Shown in pieces: positions 54,454-62,508 of a DNA stretch of 64,000 nt (position 1 is its first letter; each line of letters opens with the position of its first letter). Origin of the DNA: Treponema sp. GTDB taxonomy: Bacteria; Spirochaetota; Spirochaetia; Treponematales; Treponemataceae. The position numbers and the translations under genes are program-made. The notes below the pieces were generated by a model that was not told the origin of the DNA, did no database searches, and saw only the letters and a list, made by a program, of their open reading frames with translations. The DNA lies in assembly GCA_017940005.1 (NCBI GenBank), contig JAGAZO010000020.1:216086-280085 (forward strand), read 5' to 3'.

Positions 54454-55257
54454 TCAACGCGCCCTGTATGAAACTGAACCGTAACGTAAATCTACTTCAG
54501 CTACATTCGGCTCAATCGAATTGACAACATCGAGTACTACCATCATATATTGTAACGCGTCTTCATTCAATGCACGGTCTGTGAGCACACGAATCTTTGT
54601 TTTTGCTGGTATAAGCATGAGCTCATAATTTCCATATTCTTTTGGAACAACGCATATTTCTGCAATCGCTGCAAAATACTTTTGCCCAAGCTTCTGAATA
54701 GCAGCTACTTGCTCTATGAGCATACGATACTTTACAGGAATGCGCATCCCTTCTGAAAGGTGCTCGACAGGCATACCAGAAATAATAGGAATTATACTGC
54801 CGTTCTGTTTCATGGACGGATCATTAAAGAGCACGCCATTTCTATCAATCTGCACGGGTATGCTTCTTCCATTCACAGAGATAAACGTCATAGCAACACT
54901 TTCGCGTTCTACAATATTAATAAAAATTTTGTCTGGGAAGTGTTTTGAAACAGAGACAGCATCAACTGCAGGAATTGACGCTAGAATTGAAACGGCTTCC
55001 TCTGCATTAAATGCAAACCAATTCATGTTTCTCATGGGATATAACAGTTGCGTCATTTCATCCATCGATATTTCTTTGCTTCCACTGAAAATAATTTTTG
55101 GTTTTCCCATGCTTGGCAATACAAATTTATAAATAACAATCTCAGCAAAAAAAACAACACATAAAACGCTAAAAACAACAATAATGATTCGTGTCTTCAC
55201 ATCGCGTTTTTTCTCTACCATGCCGCTTGCAAATCCCGTCATGCTCATATCACTCAT
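54454..55257 (-). CDS. ftsQ: Cell division protein FtsQ/DivIB
   Basis: A 267-residue bitopic membrane protein: a short cytoplasmic part, a membrane helix (~25-47), a POTRA domain (IIFSGSKEISMDEMTQLL, IPAVDAVSVSKHFPDKIFINIVERE) and an FtsQ/DivIB domain. GGAG nine bases before 55257 and an 8-base overlap with ftsW support this start. It would bridge FtsL/FtsW and FtsA/Z. Confidence 0.88.
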   Translation of the reverse strand: MSDMSMTGFASGMVEKKRDVKTRIIIVVFSVLCVVFFAEIVIYKFVLPSMGKPKIIFSGSKEISMDEMTQLLYPMRNMNWFAFNAEEAVSILASIPAVDAVSVSKHFPDKIFINIVERESVAMTFISVNGRSIPVQIDRNGVLFNDPSMKQNGSIIPIISGMPVEHLSEGMRIPVKYRMLIEQVAAIQKLGQKYFAAIAEICVVPKEYGNYELMLIPAKTKIRVLTDRALNEDALQYMMVVLDVVNSIEPNVAEVDLRYGSVSYRAR

Positions 55258-56443
55258 ATACAACTGCTCCGTAGCCGATAGTTTCAAAATTATTAATTTC
55301 GTCTTCGTCCTCTTCAGACGTACAACGAGATGTATTTACGATAAATCCACACATTGAAAGCGTAACAATAATCGAAGAACCGCCGAGCGAAAAAAACGGC
55401 AACGGTATGCCCGTTGTGGGAAGCAGACCTGCAACTACTGCACAATTCATAAGCGATTGAAGTACAATCACCGACACACAACCGAACGACGCAAACGCAG
55501 CAAATCTGTTTACGCTATACAGTGCCGCACGATATCCGCGGTACGCAAATACACACAGCAAAACAAAATAGGCAATAACGCCAAAAAGTCCCATAGCTTC
55601 AGCCCAGCCTGCAAATATGTAGTCTGCCTGTACTTCAGGAATAGTATTCAACCACACAAGTCCACTGCCTATTCCTGTGCCCCAAAGACCGCCAGATGAT
55701 ATTGCGCGCTTTGCCGCAATGCTTTGATAATTGTACGTACGCACACCTTCCATAGGACGTAAGAATGCGATGATGCGCTCAATGCGGTACGGCTCCTGCA
55801 AAATCAAAAAAATCACTGCGGGAATTATTAACAAAAGCGCGGGAAAAAACCATGTGAGCTTTGCGCCAGATGCAAAGAACATGACCAAGCCTGTCAAAAA
55901 AACAAACACGCCTGTTGAAAAATCTCGCTGCAAAATGATGACAACAGAAAAAAGCGTAAGTCCTGCAACCGCTGGCAGCACAGATTTTTCCTCCGCATTC
56001 TCAATTCGCGCCTGCTTGTCGAATAAATTGGCAAGAAACAGCACCACGGCAAATTTTGCAAACTCTGATGGCTGTAGCGTAAATGCAAACGGCATCTGTA
56101 TCCAACGGCGGGCACCATTCCGCTCAATCGATATGCCCGGTACAAACGTAAGCACACAGAGCACAAGCACGCTGATAACAAAAAATGGCAGCAACTTCCG
56201 TATGATTTTCATATTGAGTGACGCAAAAATAATAAATCCTGCAAATCCCATTCCCATGCTTACGAGCTGCCGCTTGATAAAATAGTACGGACTTCCGAAC
56301 ATGCGCTGCGCATAACTTTGCGAACACATAGAAAGCGCAAATATACCTATGCCACACAACAAAATCATGCAAGCGATAAATCCTACATCGCTCTTACGGT
56401 ATGCCTCGATAGGCTTGTCGGCGAGGAACACGTACTCATCCAT
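55250..56443 (-). CDS. ftsW: SEDS glycosyltransferase FtsW
   Basis: A 397-residue polytopic SEDS peptidoglycan polymerase with about ten helices. It shows RRWIQMPFAFTLQPSEFAK, LILQEPYRIERI and LPTTGIPLPFFSLGGSS, all FtsW/RodA signatures. The location in the division cluster favours FtsW over RodA. GGAGG six bases before 56443 fixes the start. It overlaps murF by 8 bases. Confidence 0.95.
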   Translation of the reverse strand: MDEYVFLADKPIEAYRKSDVGFIACMILLCGIGIFALSMCSQSYAQRMFGSPYYFIKRQLVSMGMGFAGFIIFASLNMKIIRKLLPFFVISVLVLCVLTFVPGISIERNGARRWIQMPFAFTLQPSEFAKFAVVLFLANLFDKQARIENAEEKSVLPAVAGLTLFSVVIILQRDFSTGVFVFLTGLVMFFASGAKLTWFFPALLLIIPAVIFLILQEPYRIERIIAFLRPMEGVRTYNYQSIAAKRAISSGGLWGTGIGSGLVWLNTIPEVQADYIFAGWAEAMGLFGVIAYFVLLCVFAYRGYRAALYSVNRFAAFASFGCVSVIVLQSLMNCAVVAGLLPTTGIPLPFFSLGGSSIIVTLSMCGFIVNTSRCTSEEDEDEINNFETIGYGAVVYE

Positions 56444-57917
56444 GACGCGCCTCCTGTGCAATGAGCGGAATGAGCCGCTCAAATGACAAACCGCGCGACG
56501 CTTTTAAAAGCAGCAAGTCGCCATCTGACGAATTGGCAACGATATACTCTGCCGCTTGCTGCATCGCTTCGTCTGACGATTGCTCGATATACAGCGCATC
56601 TGCAAAGCCTGCATCGCGCGCGGCGGCGAATGCGTATTTCATGCTGCTGCCGATAAAAACGATTCTATACGGATGCGCGCGTGCCGCTTTTCTGCCTATT
56701 GCTTCGTGCGCCGCCTGCGCTGCATCTCCAAGCTCCAGCATGTCGCCGAGCACGTAGATGCGGTTGCCGCAGTCGCGTACAGAAGCGCAGAATGCAAGCA
56801 CATCAGCTGTCGATTCAGGGTTCGCGTTGTAACAGTCTTTGACAAGCGTCACCGCGCAGCCGTTTTTGAGAACAAGCGTCTCTGTCTGAGAGCGACCTGC
56901 GAGCGCGACAAACGATTCGAGCGCAGTTTTGATTGCGCTGTCGCTTATGCCAAAATAGGTTCCAAGCGCAACAGCGGCAAGCGCGTTTTCATAATTGTAC
57001 TTGCCGGGAAGCGCAAAATTAATAATTTCATTTCCTACTTTAAAGGTTGTGCCGCGCGTGCCGTTGTCTGAAATAAACTCTACGCCGCCTGGCGCTTTTT
57101 GAACACCGCGCGCTTCATCTGTCGAACTGCTTCCAAAATAAATAACTTTGCCTTTAACGTTTTCAGCAAGGAACGAAGCAAAATCATCAGCTTGCGGAAT
57201 GAACGCAACACCGTCGGCAGGCAGGTGGTCAAAGATGCGCCGCTTTTCACGCGCTATGTTTTCTCTGCTTCCGAGCATGCCCACATGCGCCGTGCCTATG
57301 TTTGTCACAAGCGCATACTGTGGTTTTAGCACGCTCGCTATTTCAGCTATTTCGTCTTTGCGGTTCATGCCCATCTCAAACACGCCTACCTCATCGTTGC
57401 TGCGTATGTTGAACACAGAAAGCGGCAAGCCTGTTTCAGAATTGAGATTGCCCTCATTGCAGACGACGCGGTAGCGCTGCTTTAAAACTGCAACGCACAA
57501 CTCTTTTGTCGTCGTCTTGCCGCTTGAACCAGTAATGCCAATTTTTTTGAGATGCGGAAAGTTGCGCACATACGCCGCAGCAGCATGCTGCAATGCGTGC
57601 AGTGTGTGCTCAACAATGATAAACGCTACAGCAGGATGATTTTTTGCAAGCGCATCGTAGTCGCCGCGCTTTTTTTCGTACTCGTCTCGATTGAGCAAAA
57701 TGACAGACGCACCGTTTTCAATAGCCTGCGGAATATATGCATGTCCGTTTTGCTTTTCGCCCATGAGCGGCACAAAAAGGCTTTGCGGCACAACACGCCT
57801 GCTGTCCGTTGTAACTGAGGTAAATGCACATTGTTCTGCGCAGACGCTCCGTCCGCCTGCAATGCTGCCGTGCACCGCATCAAGCAGCGCTGCGCACGTT
57901 AAAAGACTATCTGTCAT
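56436..57917 (-). CDS. murF: UDP-MurNAc-tripeptide:D-Ala-D-Ala ligase MurF
   Basis: A 493-residue Mur ligase that adds D-Ala-D-Ala to the peptidoglycan precursor in the cytoplasm. It shows the ATP site GITGSSGKTTTKE, TNIGTAHVGMLGSRENIAREK and DCYNANPES. It overlaps ftsL by 11 bases and ftsW by 8. Other mur genes are not in this cluster. Confidence 0.97.
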   Translation of the reverse strand: MTDSLLTCAALLDAVHGSIAGGRSVCAEQCAFTSVTTDSRRVVPQSLFVPLMGEKQNGHAYIPQAIENGASVILLNRDEYEKKRGDYDALAKNHPAVAFIIVEHTLHALQHAAAAYVRNFPHLKKIGITGSSGKTTTKELCVAVLKQRYRVVCNEGNLNSETGLPLSVFNIRSNDEVGVFEMGMNRKDEIAEIASVLKPQYALVTNIGTAHVGMLGSRENIAREKRRIFDHLPADGVAFIPQADDFASFLAENVKGKVIYFGSSSTDEARGVQKAPGGVEFISDNGTRGTTFKVGNEIINFALPGKYNYENALAAVALGTYFGISDSAIKTALESFVALAGRSQTETLVLKNGCAVTLVKDCYNANPESTADVLAFCASVRDCGNRIYVLGDMLELGDAAQAAHEAIGRKAARAHPYRIVFIGSSMKYAFAAARDAGFADALYIEQSSDEAMQQAAEYIVANSSDGDLLLLKASRGLSFERLIPLIAQEARHG

Positions 57918-58212
57918 CTTTGCCCTTCATCTCGACGCGCACAATGTCGTTCGTTTCAGCTTTGTGCATGCCAAGTTCGCTTTCCGCAATTTTTTCTATG
58001 CGCTCAGTGCTCGAAAGCAGGCTTATGTCTGTAACGAGCTTTTTGTTTGCTTCTATCAATTCTTCCTGTTTTTTTTCAAGCGCAGTCACTTCATCTGCAA
58101 GGTTCTCATATCTTCGCGCCTGAACGCCATTCAAGATGAGCAGCGCAGGAATTGCAACTGCAACAAGGCACACTGTCAGTATCTCGCGCACGCGACTGCT
58201 TTTCTGTTTCAT
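57907..58212 (-). CDS. ftsL: Cell division protein FtsL
   Basis: A 101-residue bitopic protein: a membrane helix (~12-30) followed by a coiled coil with leucine-zipper-like spacing (LADEVTALEKKQEELIEANK). The ATG at 58212 overlaps the rsmH stop (ATGA), with GAGGA nine bases upstream. Identity rests on size, topology and position between rsmH and murF. Confidence 0.88.
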   Translation of the reverse strand: MKQKSSRVREILTVCLVAVAIPALLILNGVQARRYENLADEVTALEKKQEELIEANKKLVTDISLLSSTERIEKIAESELGMHKAETNDIVRVEMKGKDDR

Positions 58213-59192
58213 ACGCACAATTCCTCGCTTGCCGCCATGTGATATGCTGTCGCATCGCGTATTTTTTTTACCACGCGAAGCTTGGCGCTCCTCGACGGCG
58301 CATTATTAATAATTTCAGCGTCAGTCGGACACACCGGTTTCCTCGTTACAATTTCTGCACAAGGACTGCCGCCGCATCTGCATGCAGCAATTTCAGGCGG
58401 ACACACGCACTGCCTGCCGAGATTACGGAAATAATTTTTTACGATGCGGTCTTCGAGCGAATGAAACGTGATGACGCCCATTTTACCGCCTGCTTCCAAA
58501 TTGTTAAACGCATTGTGCAATGCGCGGGGAAGCCGACACAGCTCGCCGTTTACCGCAATTCTGAGCGCCTGAAACGTGCGTGTTGCAGGGTGTATCGCTC
58601 CATGACGGTAATAGGCCGGAACTGCATCATATACAATATCGGCAAGCGCTTTTGACGAATGAATTGCTCCGCCTCTGCGCGCTTCCGCAATTGCTTTTGC
58701 TATGCTGCGACTCAATTTTTCTTCGCCGTAGCGGTAAATCACATCTGCAAGCGCTTCTTCCCTCATGCCGTTTACTATATCTGCCGCGCTTGCACCAGCA
58801 GACATGTCAAGGCGCATGTCAAGCGCTTCATCATACCGAAACGAAAAACCGCGCTGCGACAACTCGTAGTGGTACATCGAAATCCCTAAATCAAACAGGA
58901 TGATGTCGGGCTTCGGAAATTCAGGCGGGTACGACGCATAAAAATCATCAAACCAGCCGTTGAAAAAAAACATGCGCTCTGCGAACGGCAAAAGTCTTTT
59001 TTTTGCACGCTGCATGATGCTGCCGTCGGCATCTATGCCTATGACAGTGAGATTCGGGAACTGTGAAAGGAATGCAAACGAGTGACCGCCTTCACCGAGC
59101 GTTGAGTCGCACAGCACATGTGCTCCGTCATCGGAAGGTGCAAGCAGTTCAAGGCATGATGCAAGCAGAACAGGCGTATGAACTGCATCCAT
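58209..59192 (-). CDS. rsmH: 16S rRNA (cytosine(1402)-N4)-methyltransferase RsmH
   Basis: A 327-residue SAM-dependent enzyme that methylates C1402 in the ribosomal P site. It shows HTPVLLASCLELL, DSTLGEGGHSFAFL, DIILFDLGIS, RTFQALRIAVNGEL and GVITFHSLEDRIVKNYF. The gene follows mraZ by 19 bases. Confidence 0.97.
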   Translation of the reverse strand: MDAVHTPVLLASCLELLAPSDDGAHVLCDSTLGEGGHSFAFLSQFPNLTVIGIDADGSIMQRAKKRLLPFAERMFFFNGWFDDFYASYPPEFPKPDIILFDLGISMYHYELSQRGFSFRYDEALDMRLDMSAGASAADIVNGMREEALADVIYRYGEEKLSRSIAKAIAEARRGGAIHSSKALADIVYDAVPAYYRHGAIHPATRTFQALRIAVNGELCRLPRALHNAFNNLEAGGKMGVITFHSLEDRIVKNYFRNLGRQCVCPPEIAACRCGGSPCAEIVTRKPVCPTDAEIINNAPSRSAKLRVVKKIRDATAYHMAASEELCV

Positions 59193-59211
59193 GTTGTATC
59201 CCCCGAAATTG

Positions 59212-59655
59212 TTAAAAAATTATTCCGCCAAGCTCTTCTGCTGCGTCGCGGAATGAATTTTCGCTTTGCTCAAGATACGCTTTGTAGCTTTCCGCGTCCC
59301 ACAGCTCAATGTATTTGTTTACACCGAGCAAAATGCATTCTTTGGAAAGCGATGCGTATTCGCGCAAGCTCTGAGGGATAGAGATGCGTCCTGACCTGTC
59401 GAACTCAAGTTCTTGAGCAGGCGCAATAAATCTTCTCAGCACTAATCGATTCTTTTCGCTGAACGGCGAAGCAGAATCCATGAGTTTTGAAGACACAACC
59501 CTCCATTCTTCGGGAGTAAAAAGCCATAGGCAGCGGTCAAGGGCTTGCGTCACTATGAGCACATTTTCTGCAAGCACCGTCCTCAGCTTTGAGGGAAAAA
59601 GAATTCGCCCTTTTCCATCAAGCGTATTACGGTATTCTCCCGTCAGCATGTCCAT
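59212..59655 (-). CDS. mraZ: Transcriptional regulator MraZ
   Basis: About 147 residues with two AbrB-like SpoVT/MraZ repeats: LTGEYRNTLDGKGRILFPSKLR and ELEFDRSGRISIPQSLREYA. It is known to bind direct repeats at its own promoter and repress the division cluster. ATG 59655 or 59649 may be used; the repeated operator overlaps this very site. It is the first gene of the block down to hslU. Confidence 0.95.
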   Translation of the reverse strand: MDMLTGEYRNTLDGKGRILFPSKLRTVLAENVLIVTQALDRCLWLFTPEEWRVVSSKLMDSASPFSEKNRLVLRRFIAPAQELEFDRSGRISIPQSLREYASLSKECILLGVNKYIELWDAESYKAYLEQSENSFRDAAEELGGIIF

Positions 59656-59656
59656 A

Positions 59657-59691
59657 CCACTGCCTACCACTTTCCCCCACTAATTCCCACT
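59657..59691 (-). promoter_or_regulatory. MraZ operator: four 10-bp-spaced boxes
   Basis: On the minus strand AGTGGGA, AGTGGGG, AGTGGTA and AGTGGTA follow each other at exactly 10 bases, the last one touching the mraZ ATG. TGGG-type repeats with this period are the known MraZ binding site. Confidence 0.85.
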
Positions 59692-59699
59692 TAATGATA

Positions 59700-59727
59700 A
59701 GTTTAATAGAAATTTTACACTTGTCAA
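59700..59727 (-). promoter_or_regulatory. mraZ (division cluster) promoter
   Basis: On the minus strand TTGACA (59727-59722) and TAAACT (59705-59700) have a 16-base spacer. The transcript would start just before the first MraZ box. Confidence 0.6.
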
Positions 59728-59766
59728 TAAAAAAATACTATTTTTTTCTCTTTTTTTTACCGTTTC

Positions 59767-59795
59767 TTGCATTTTTTAGTATATATGTGTATAGT
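59767..59795 (+). promoter_or_regulatory. Promoter of the gene divergent from mraZ
   Basis: TTGCAT (59767-59772) and TATAGT (59790-59795) have a 17-base spacer. The ATG at 59809 is only 13 bases beyond, leaving a very short leader without a ribosome binding site. Confidence 0.55.
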
Positions 59796-59808
59796 AGAAT
59801 TGAAAAGT

Positions 59809-60525
59809 ATGATACAAACGCTCAATGAAAGCTCGCTGCACCGCACGCTAAAAAATCTCTACGCGCTTGAAAATGATTGCGCAACAGAAGTTGCACTCGA
59901 TGGAAAAATTTATGATATAGTTGATGCGAACGGCAATGTCACTGAAATACAGACAGGAAGCGTTTCAAAGCTGCTCGTCAAAACGATGAATGCATTGCAG
60001 CACAACCGTCGTATAAAAATCGTGTACCCCATTGCGGTGGAAAAATATATTACGCTGTACGATGAGCGCGGCATTTTTATTTCAAAACGAAAAAGCCCTG
60101 TAACGCACTCTGTCTATGACATGTTCCGTGAGCTTACGGGCTTGTATCCTGTACTGCTCGAAAAAAAATTCTCGCTCGATGTGCTTGAAATCACGATGAC
60201 AGAAACGCGCGTGCGCACGCCAGAACCAGTGCAGTCAAAAAACAATAGGCGGCGGTTCTGCAAGAGCTGGCTCAAGCAAGACAAGCAGCTTGAAAAAATC
60301 ATGGCGGTGCGCACATTCCAAAACGCAAGCGATTACGTGCGCCTTATTCCAGAATCTTGCCTGCCTGAATTCAGCGCGCGCTCAATCGCAAATGCGCTCA
60401 AAGCAGACAAGTCGCTTCCTGCAAGCGCGGCTAAAAACGCGCACCTGCTGCTCTGGGTGTTGTCGCATATGCATCTTATAGAAGCATGCGGGGAGCGACC
60501 GAGAACGTATCGTCTGAATGTTTAA
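59809..60525 (+). CDS. Possible PD-(D/E)XK-fold nuclease-like protein (DUF8091-like)
   Basis: A 238-residue protein. Residues ~25-110 read like a small PD-(D/E)XK core: IYDIVDANGNVTEIQTGSVS gives an Asp, then Glu-x-Gln, followed by KLLVKTMNAL and RIKIVYPIAVEKYI. I recall this EIQTG...VYPIA pattern from DUF8091. A YDMFRELTG helix, a basic stretch and a C-terminal winged-helix-like part follow (ARSIANALKADKSLPASAAK). It is a single gene divergent from mraZ and ends at a strong terminator. It may be a nuclease of repair or defence, or a DNA-binding relative. The assignment is from motif memory only. Confidence 0.55.
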   Translation: MIQTLNESSLHRTLKNLYALENDCATEVALDGKIYDIVDANGNVTEIQTGSVSKLLVKTMNALQHNRRIKIVYPIAVEKYITLYDERGIFISKRKSPVTHSVYDMFRELTGLYPVLLEKKFSLDVLEITMTETRVRTPEPVQSKNNRRRFCKSWLKQDKQLEKIMAVRTFQNASDYVRLIPESCLPEFSARSIANALKADKSLPASAAKNAHLLLWVLSHMHLIEACGERPRTYRLNV

Positions 60526-60554
60526 AAACACCGCTGAAATGGCGCGGTGTTTTT
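60524..60554. terminator. Bidirectional rho-independent terminator
   Basis: AAAAACACCGC (60524-60534) and GCGGTGTTTTT (60544-60554) form a perfect 11-base-pair stem with A/T runs on both sides. It overlaps the stop codon of the upstream gene and faces the GGDEF gene on the other strand. Confidence 0.92.
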
Positions 60555-60558
60555 AACT

Positions 60559-60630
60559 GCGAGTTTTCTTGCGAAAACTCGCGCATTGATTGCGCGTTCT
60601 CATTGCATTATGAGCGCGTACCAACTGCAC
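60559..60630. repeat. Chain of small hairpins
   Basis: GCGAGTTTT/AAAACTCGC (60559-60582), CGCGCA/TGCGCG (60580-60596) and CTCAT/ATGAG flanked by CGCG (to about 60618) follow one another, then the dispersed repeat. There is no gene here. Confidence 0.65.
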
Positions 60631-60657
60631 GCGCTCGCAAGTTGAAACTTGCTCGCT
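60631..60657. repeat. Dispersed 27-bp repeat, copy 2
   Basis: It matches 46504-46530 except for one base at the palindrome centre (GTTGAAAC instead of GTTGCAAC). It lies 29 bases beyond the end of the GGDEF gene. Confidence 0.8.
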
Positions 60658-60685
60658 CGTTGTTACATTTTTAGGAACGAACAGG

Positions 60686-61645
60686 CTATCCAACCTTGAC
60701 GCAATTTTTTCCTGCTTTTTTTGCCGCGTACATGAGCGAGTCCGCCCTATTTACAATTGAAGATGCAGTGTCGTTTTGGCGCACGACAGTGATACCCACA
60801 GACATTGATACGTTTTTTTGCTCGCCATCTGTTATTATGCTTGTATTTAACACAAGTTGACGAAATTTTTCAGCAAGCACAGGAGCATCTTTCTCTTTGA
60901 CGAGCGAATACATACCGACAAATTCCTCGCCACCCCATCTGCCTATCAAATCTCCGCGCCGCATGTTCTGGCTGAAGCTTTTTGCAATATTTATAAGTAC
61001 GTTGTCTCCTGCCTCATGACCGTAGTTGTTGTTAAAATAACGGAAGTCGTCTATATCGGCAAACAGGACTGCAAATAAATTGCCAAAACGTTTATACTCA
61101 TCCAGGTTATATTGTAGAAAACTCTCAAGGTAGCGTCTGTTTGCAAGCTGCGTAAGCGAGTCATGCATTGCAATTTCAGAGAGCTTTTCAACAAGATTAT
61201 CATCGTAGACGCGCGGAGAACGTTTTGTAAAAATTTCAACTGCGCCTATCACATTTCCGTCAGCTTGTATGGGAAAAATATTCACAAGTATCGGAATACG
61301 GTATCCTTCTTTATGGCGCACAAACACATGGTCTTGTCGATGAGTACAATCACAAATACTTGCAAAAAGTGGACAGCTCATCGTACACAGCGGTCTGCCT
61401 TCTTCATCAATATGATTGAGCAAAGAATCTTCGCAGTACTTTCCGACAACTTCCCCTGCTGAATAACCAGTGATTTTTTCAGCAGCTTTATTCCAAAAAA
61501 GGATTTTGCGATTTATGTCAACAAAATAAATGCCGTCTTGAAGATTATCGATAATCGTGAGATATAACGCTTCTATATCTATTTCTTTGCCAAATGCGTG
61601 AACTGTTTGATTATTTTTTACAACTCCGATTTGCTCCATAGCCAT
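60686..61645 (-). CDS. PAS-GGDEF diguanylate cyclase
   Basis: A 319-residue cytoplasmic enzyme making cyclic di-GMP from two GTP. A PAS domain (~25-140) is rich in cysteines (71, 87, 91, 98, 100), which could bind metal or sense redox state. The GGDEF domain has GGEEF at 238-242, so it should be active, and an RxxD inhibitory site at 229-232, five residues before it, so product feedback is likely. Cyclic di-GMP controls motility in spirochaetes, and the FlaA pair is encoded next door. It is transcribed alone. Confidence 0.93.
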   Translation of the reverse strand: MAMEQIGVVKNNQTVHAFGKEIDIEALYLTIIDNLQDGIYFVDINRKILFWNKAAEKITGYSAGEVVGKYCEDSLLNHIDEEGRPLCTMSCPLFASICDCTHRQDHVFVRHKEGYRIPILVNIFPIQADGNVIGAVEIFTKRSPRVYDDNLVEKLSEIAMHDSLTQLANRRYLESFLQYNLDEYKRFGNLFAVLFADIDDFRYFNNNYGHEAGDNVLINIAKSFSQNMRRGDLIGRWGGEEFVGMYSLVKEKDAPVLAEKFRQLVLNTSIITDGEQKNVSMSVGITVVRQNDTASSIVNRADSLMYAAKKAGKNCVKVG

Positions 61646-61701
61646 ACTATAATTGCCTTCGCGAATATTTATATACTGTCATAAACAATGATGACTGCTT
61701 C

Positions 61702-61748
61702 AAAAAAAAGACTGCCGCAAAGTTTCAAAATGATACTTTTCGACAGCC
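61702..61748 (-). terminator. Terminator of the FlaA pair
   Basis: On the minus strand a 14-position stem with one mismatch (61748-61735 with 61723-61710) is followed by eight T. It lies 37 bases after the stop codon. Confidence 0.85.
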
Positions 61749-61785
61749 TATTAATTTATTATAGTATACAAAAAATTTGCAAAAA

Positions 61786-62508
61786 TTACCAGTTGTCAGA
61801 CATATCATCCTCGTCATGATACTCAAGGTCGTATAAATCTGTCACAACGCGGAGTGCGTCAAAATACAAGTAGTACGAACCACGCGCAAGCATGGGATTG
61901 CAATCTACTCTAAAGCCAACTATGCGCAAGCCGGGTCGATTGTTGTAATACGCGCTCTGCTGCACAATGCCATGCTCGCCATCGGGAGAAGGAGGAACAA
62001 CAGCAGTCATTTTTTTCCAACCGCTAAATCCAAGATTGCCCATATACAGCTCATAGTTGCGACCAAACATATCCTGTACGAGTACCGTCAAATCATGATT
62101 CTGATTTCTTCCGCATACCCACACTGAAATAGTTTTTACAATTCCTTCAACAGGCTGCGGGCGTGCAGACGTAATGTAGAATTCATTTACGCCGCGTCGG
62201 AAAAACTGCACCTTTACACCGAGCACTGTTGTATCATCGTCTTCATGGCCTTCATCTTCTTCGAGCGTTTCTTTCATTGCAGGATTTCCGTCAAAGAGAC
62301 GCGCAGTAATTACGCCATAATCAGCAGAGATGCTCACATTCCATGAACCTTCGCGTTCAAATTTATCGATATTGATTTCACGCAACGCCATGGCAGCGGA
62401 ATCAGCGCCTATTGTCTCAGGGTCAGGCTCTGCAATACGTGAGTTCTGTGCAAACGCAATGCTAAAAGCAGCTACAACAAAAACAATCGTAAAAACGAAC
62501 TTTTTCAT
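61786..62508 (-). CDS. FlaA-family flagellar sheath protein (second of pair)
   Basis: A 240-residue exported protein. It has a signal peptide (KKFVFTIVFVVAAFSIAFA) and the FlaA core: GVKVQFFRRGVNEFYI, VKTISVWVCGRNQNHDLTVLV, LGFSGWKKMTAVVP and GLRIVGFRVDCN. It is shorter than FlaA1 and ends in an acidic tail. Its ATG directly follows the stop of the upstream paralogue. In T. pallidum similar paralogues exist beside FlaA1. It likely helps set filament stiffness or curvature. Confidence 0.85.
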   Translation of the reverse strand: MKKFVFTIVFVVAAFSIAFAQNSRIAEPDPETIGADSAAMALREINIDKFEREGSWNVSISADYGVITARLFDGNPAMKETLEEDEGHEDDDTTVLGVKVQFFRRGVNEFYITSARPQPVEGIVKTISVWVCGRNQNHDLTVLVQDMFGRNYELYMGNLGFSGWKKMTAVVPPSPDGEHGIVQQSAYYNNRPGLRIVGFRVDCNPMLARGSYYLYFDALRVVTDLYDLEYHDEDDMSDNW

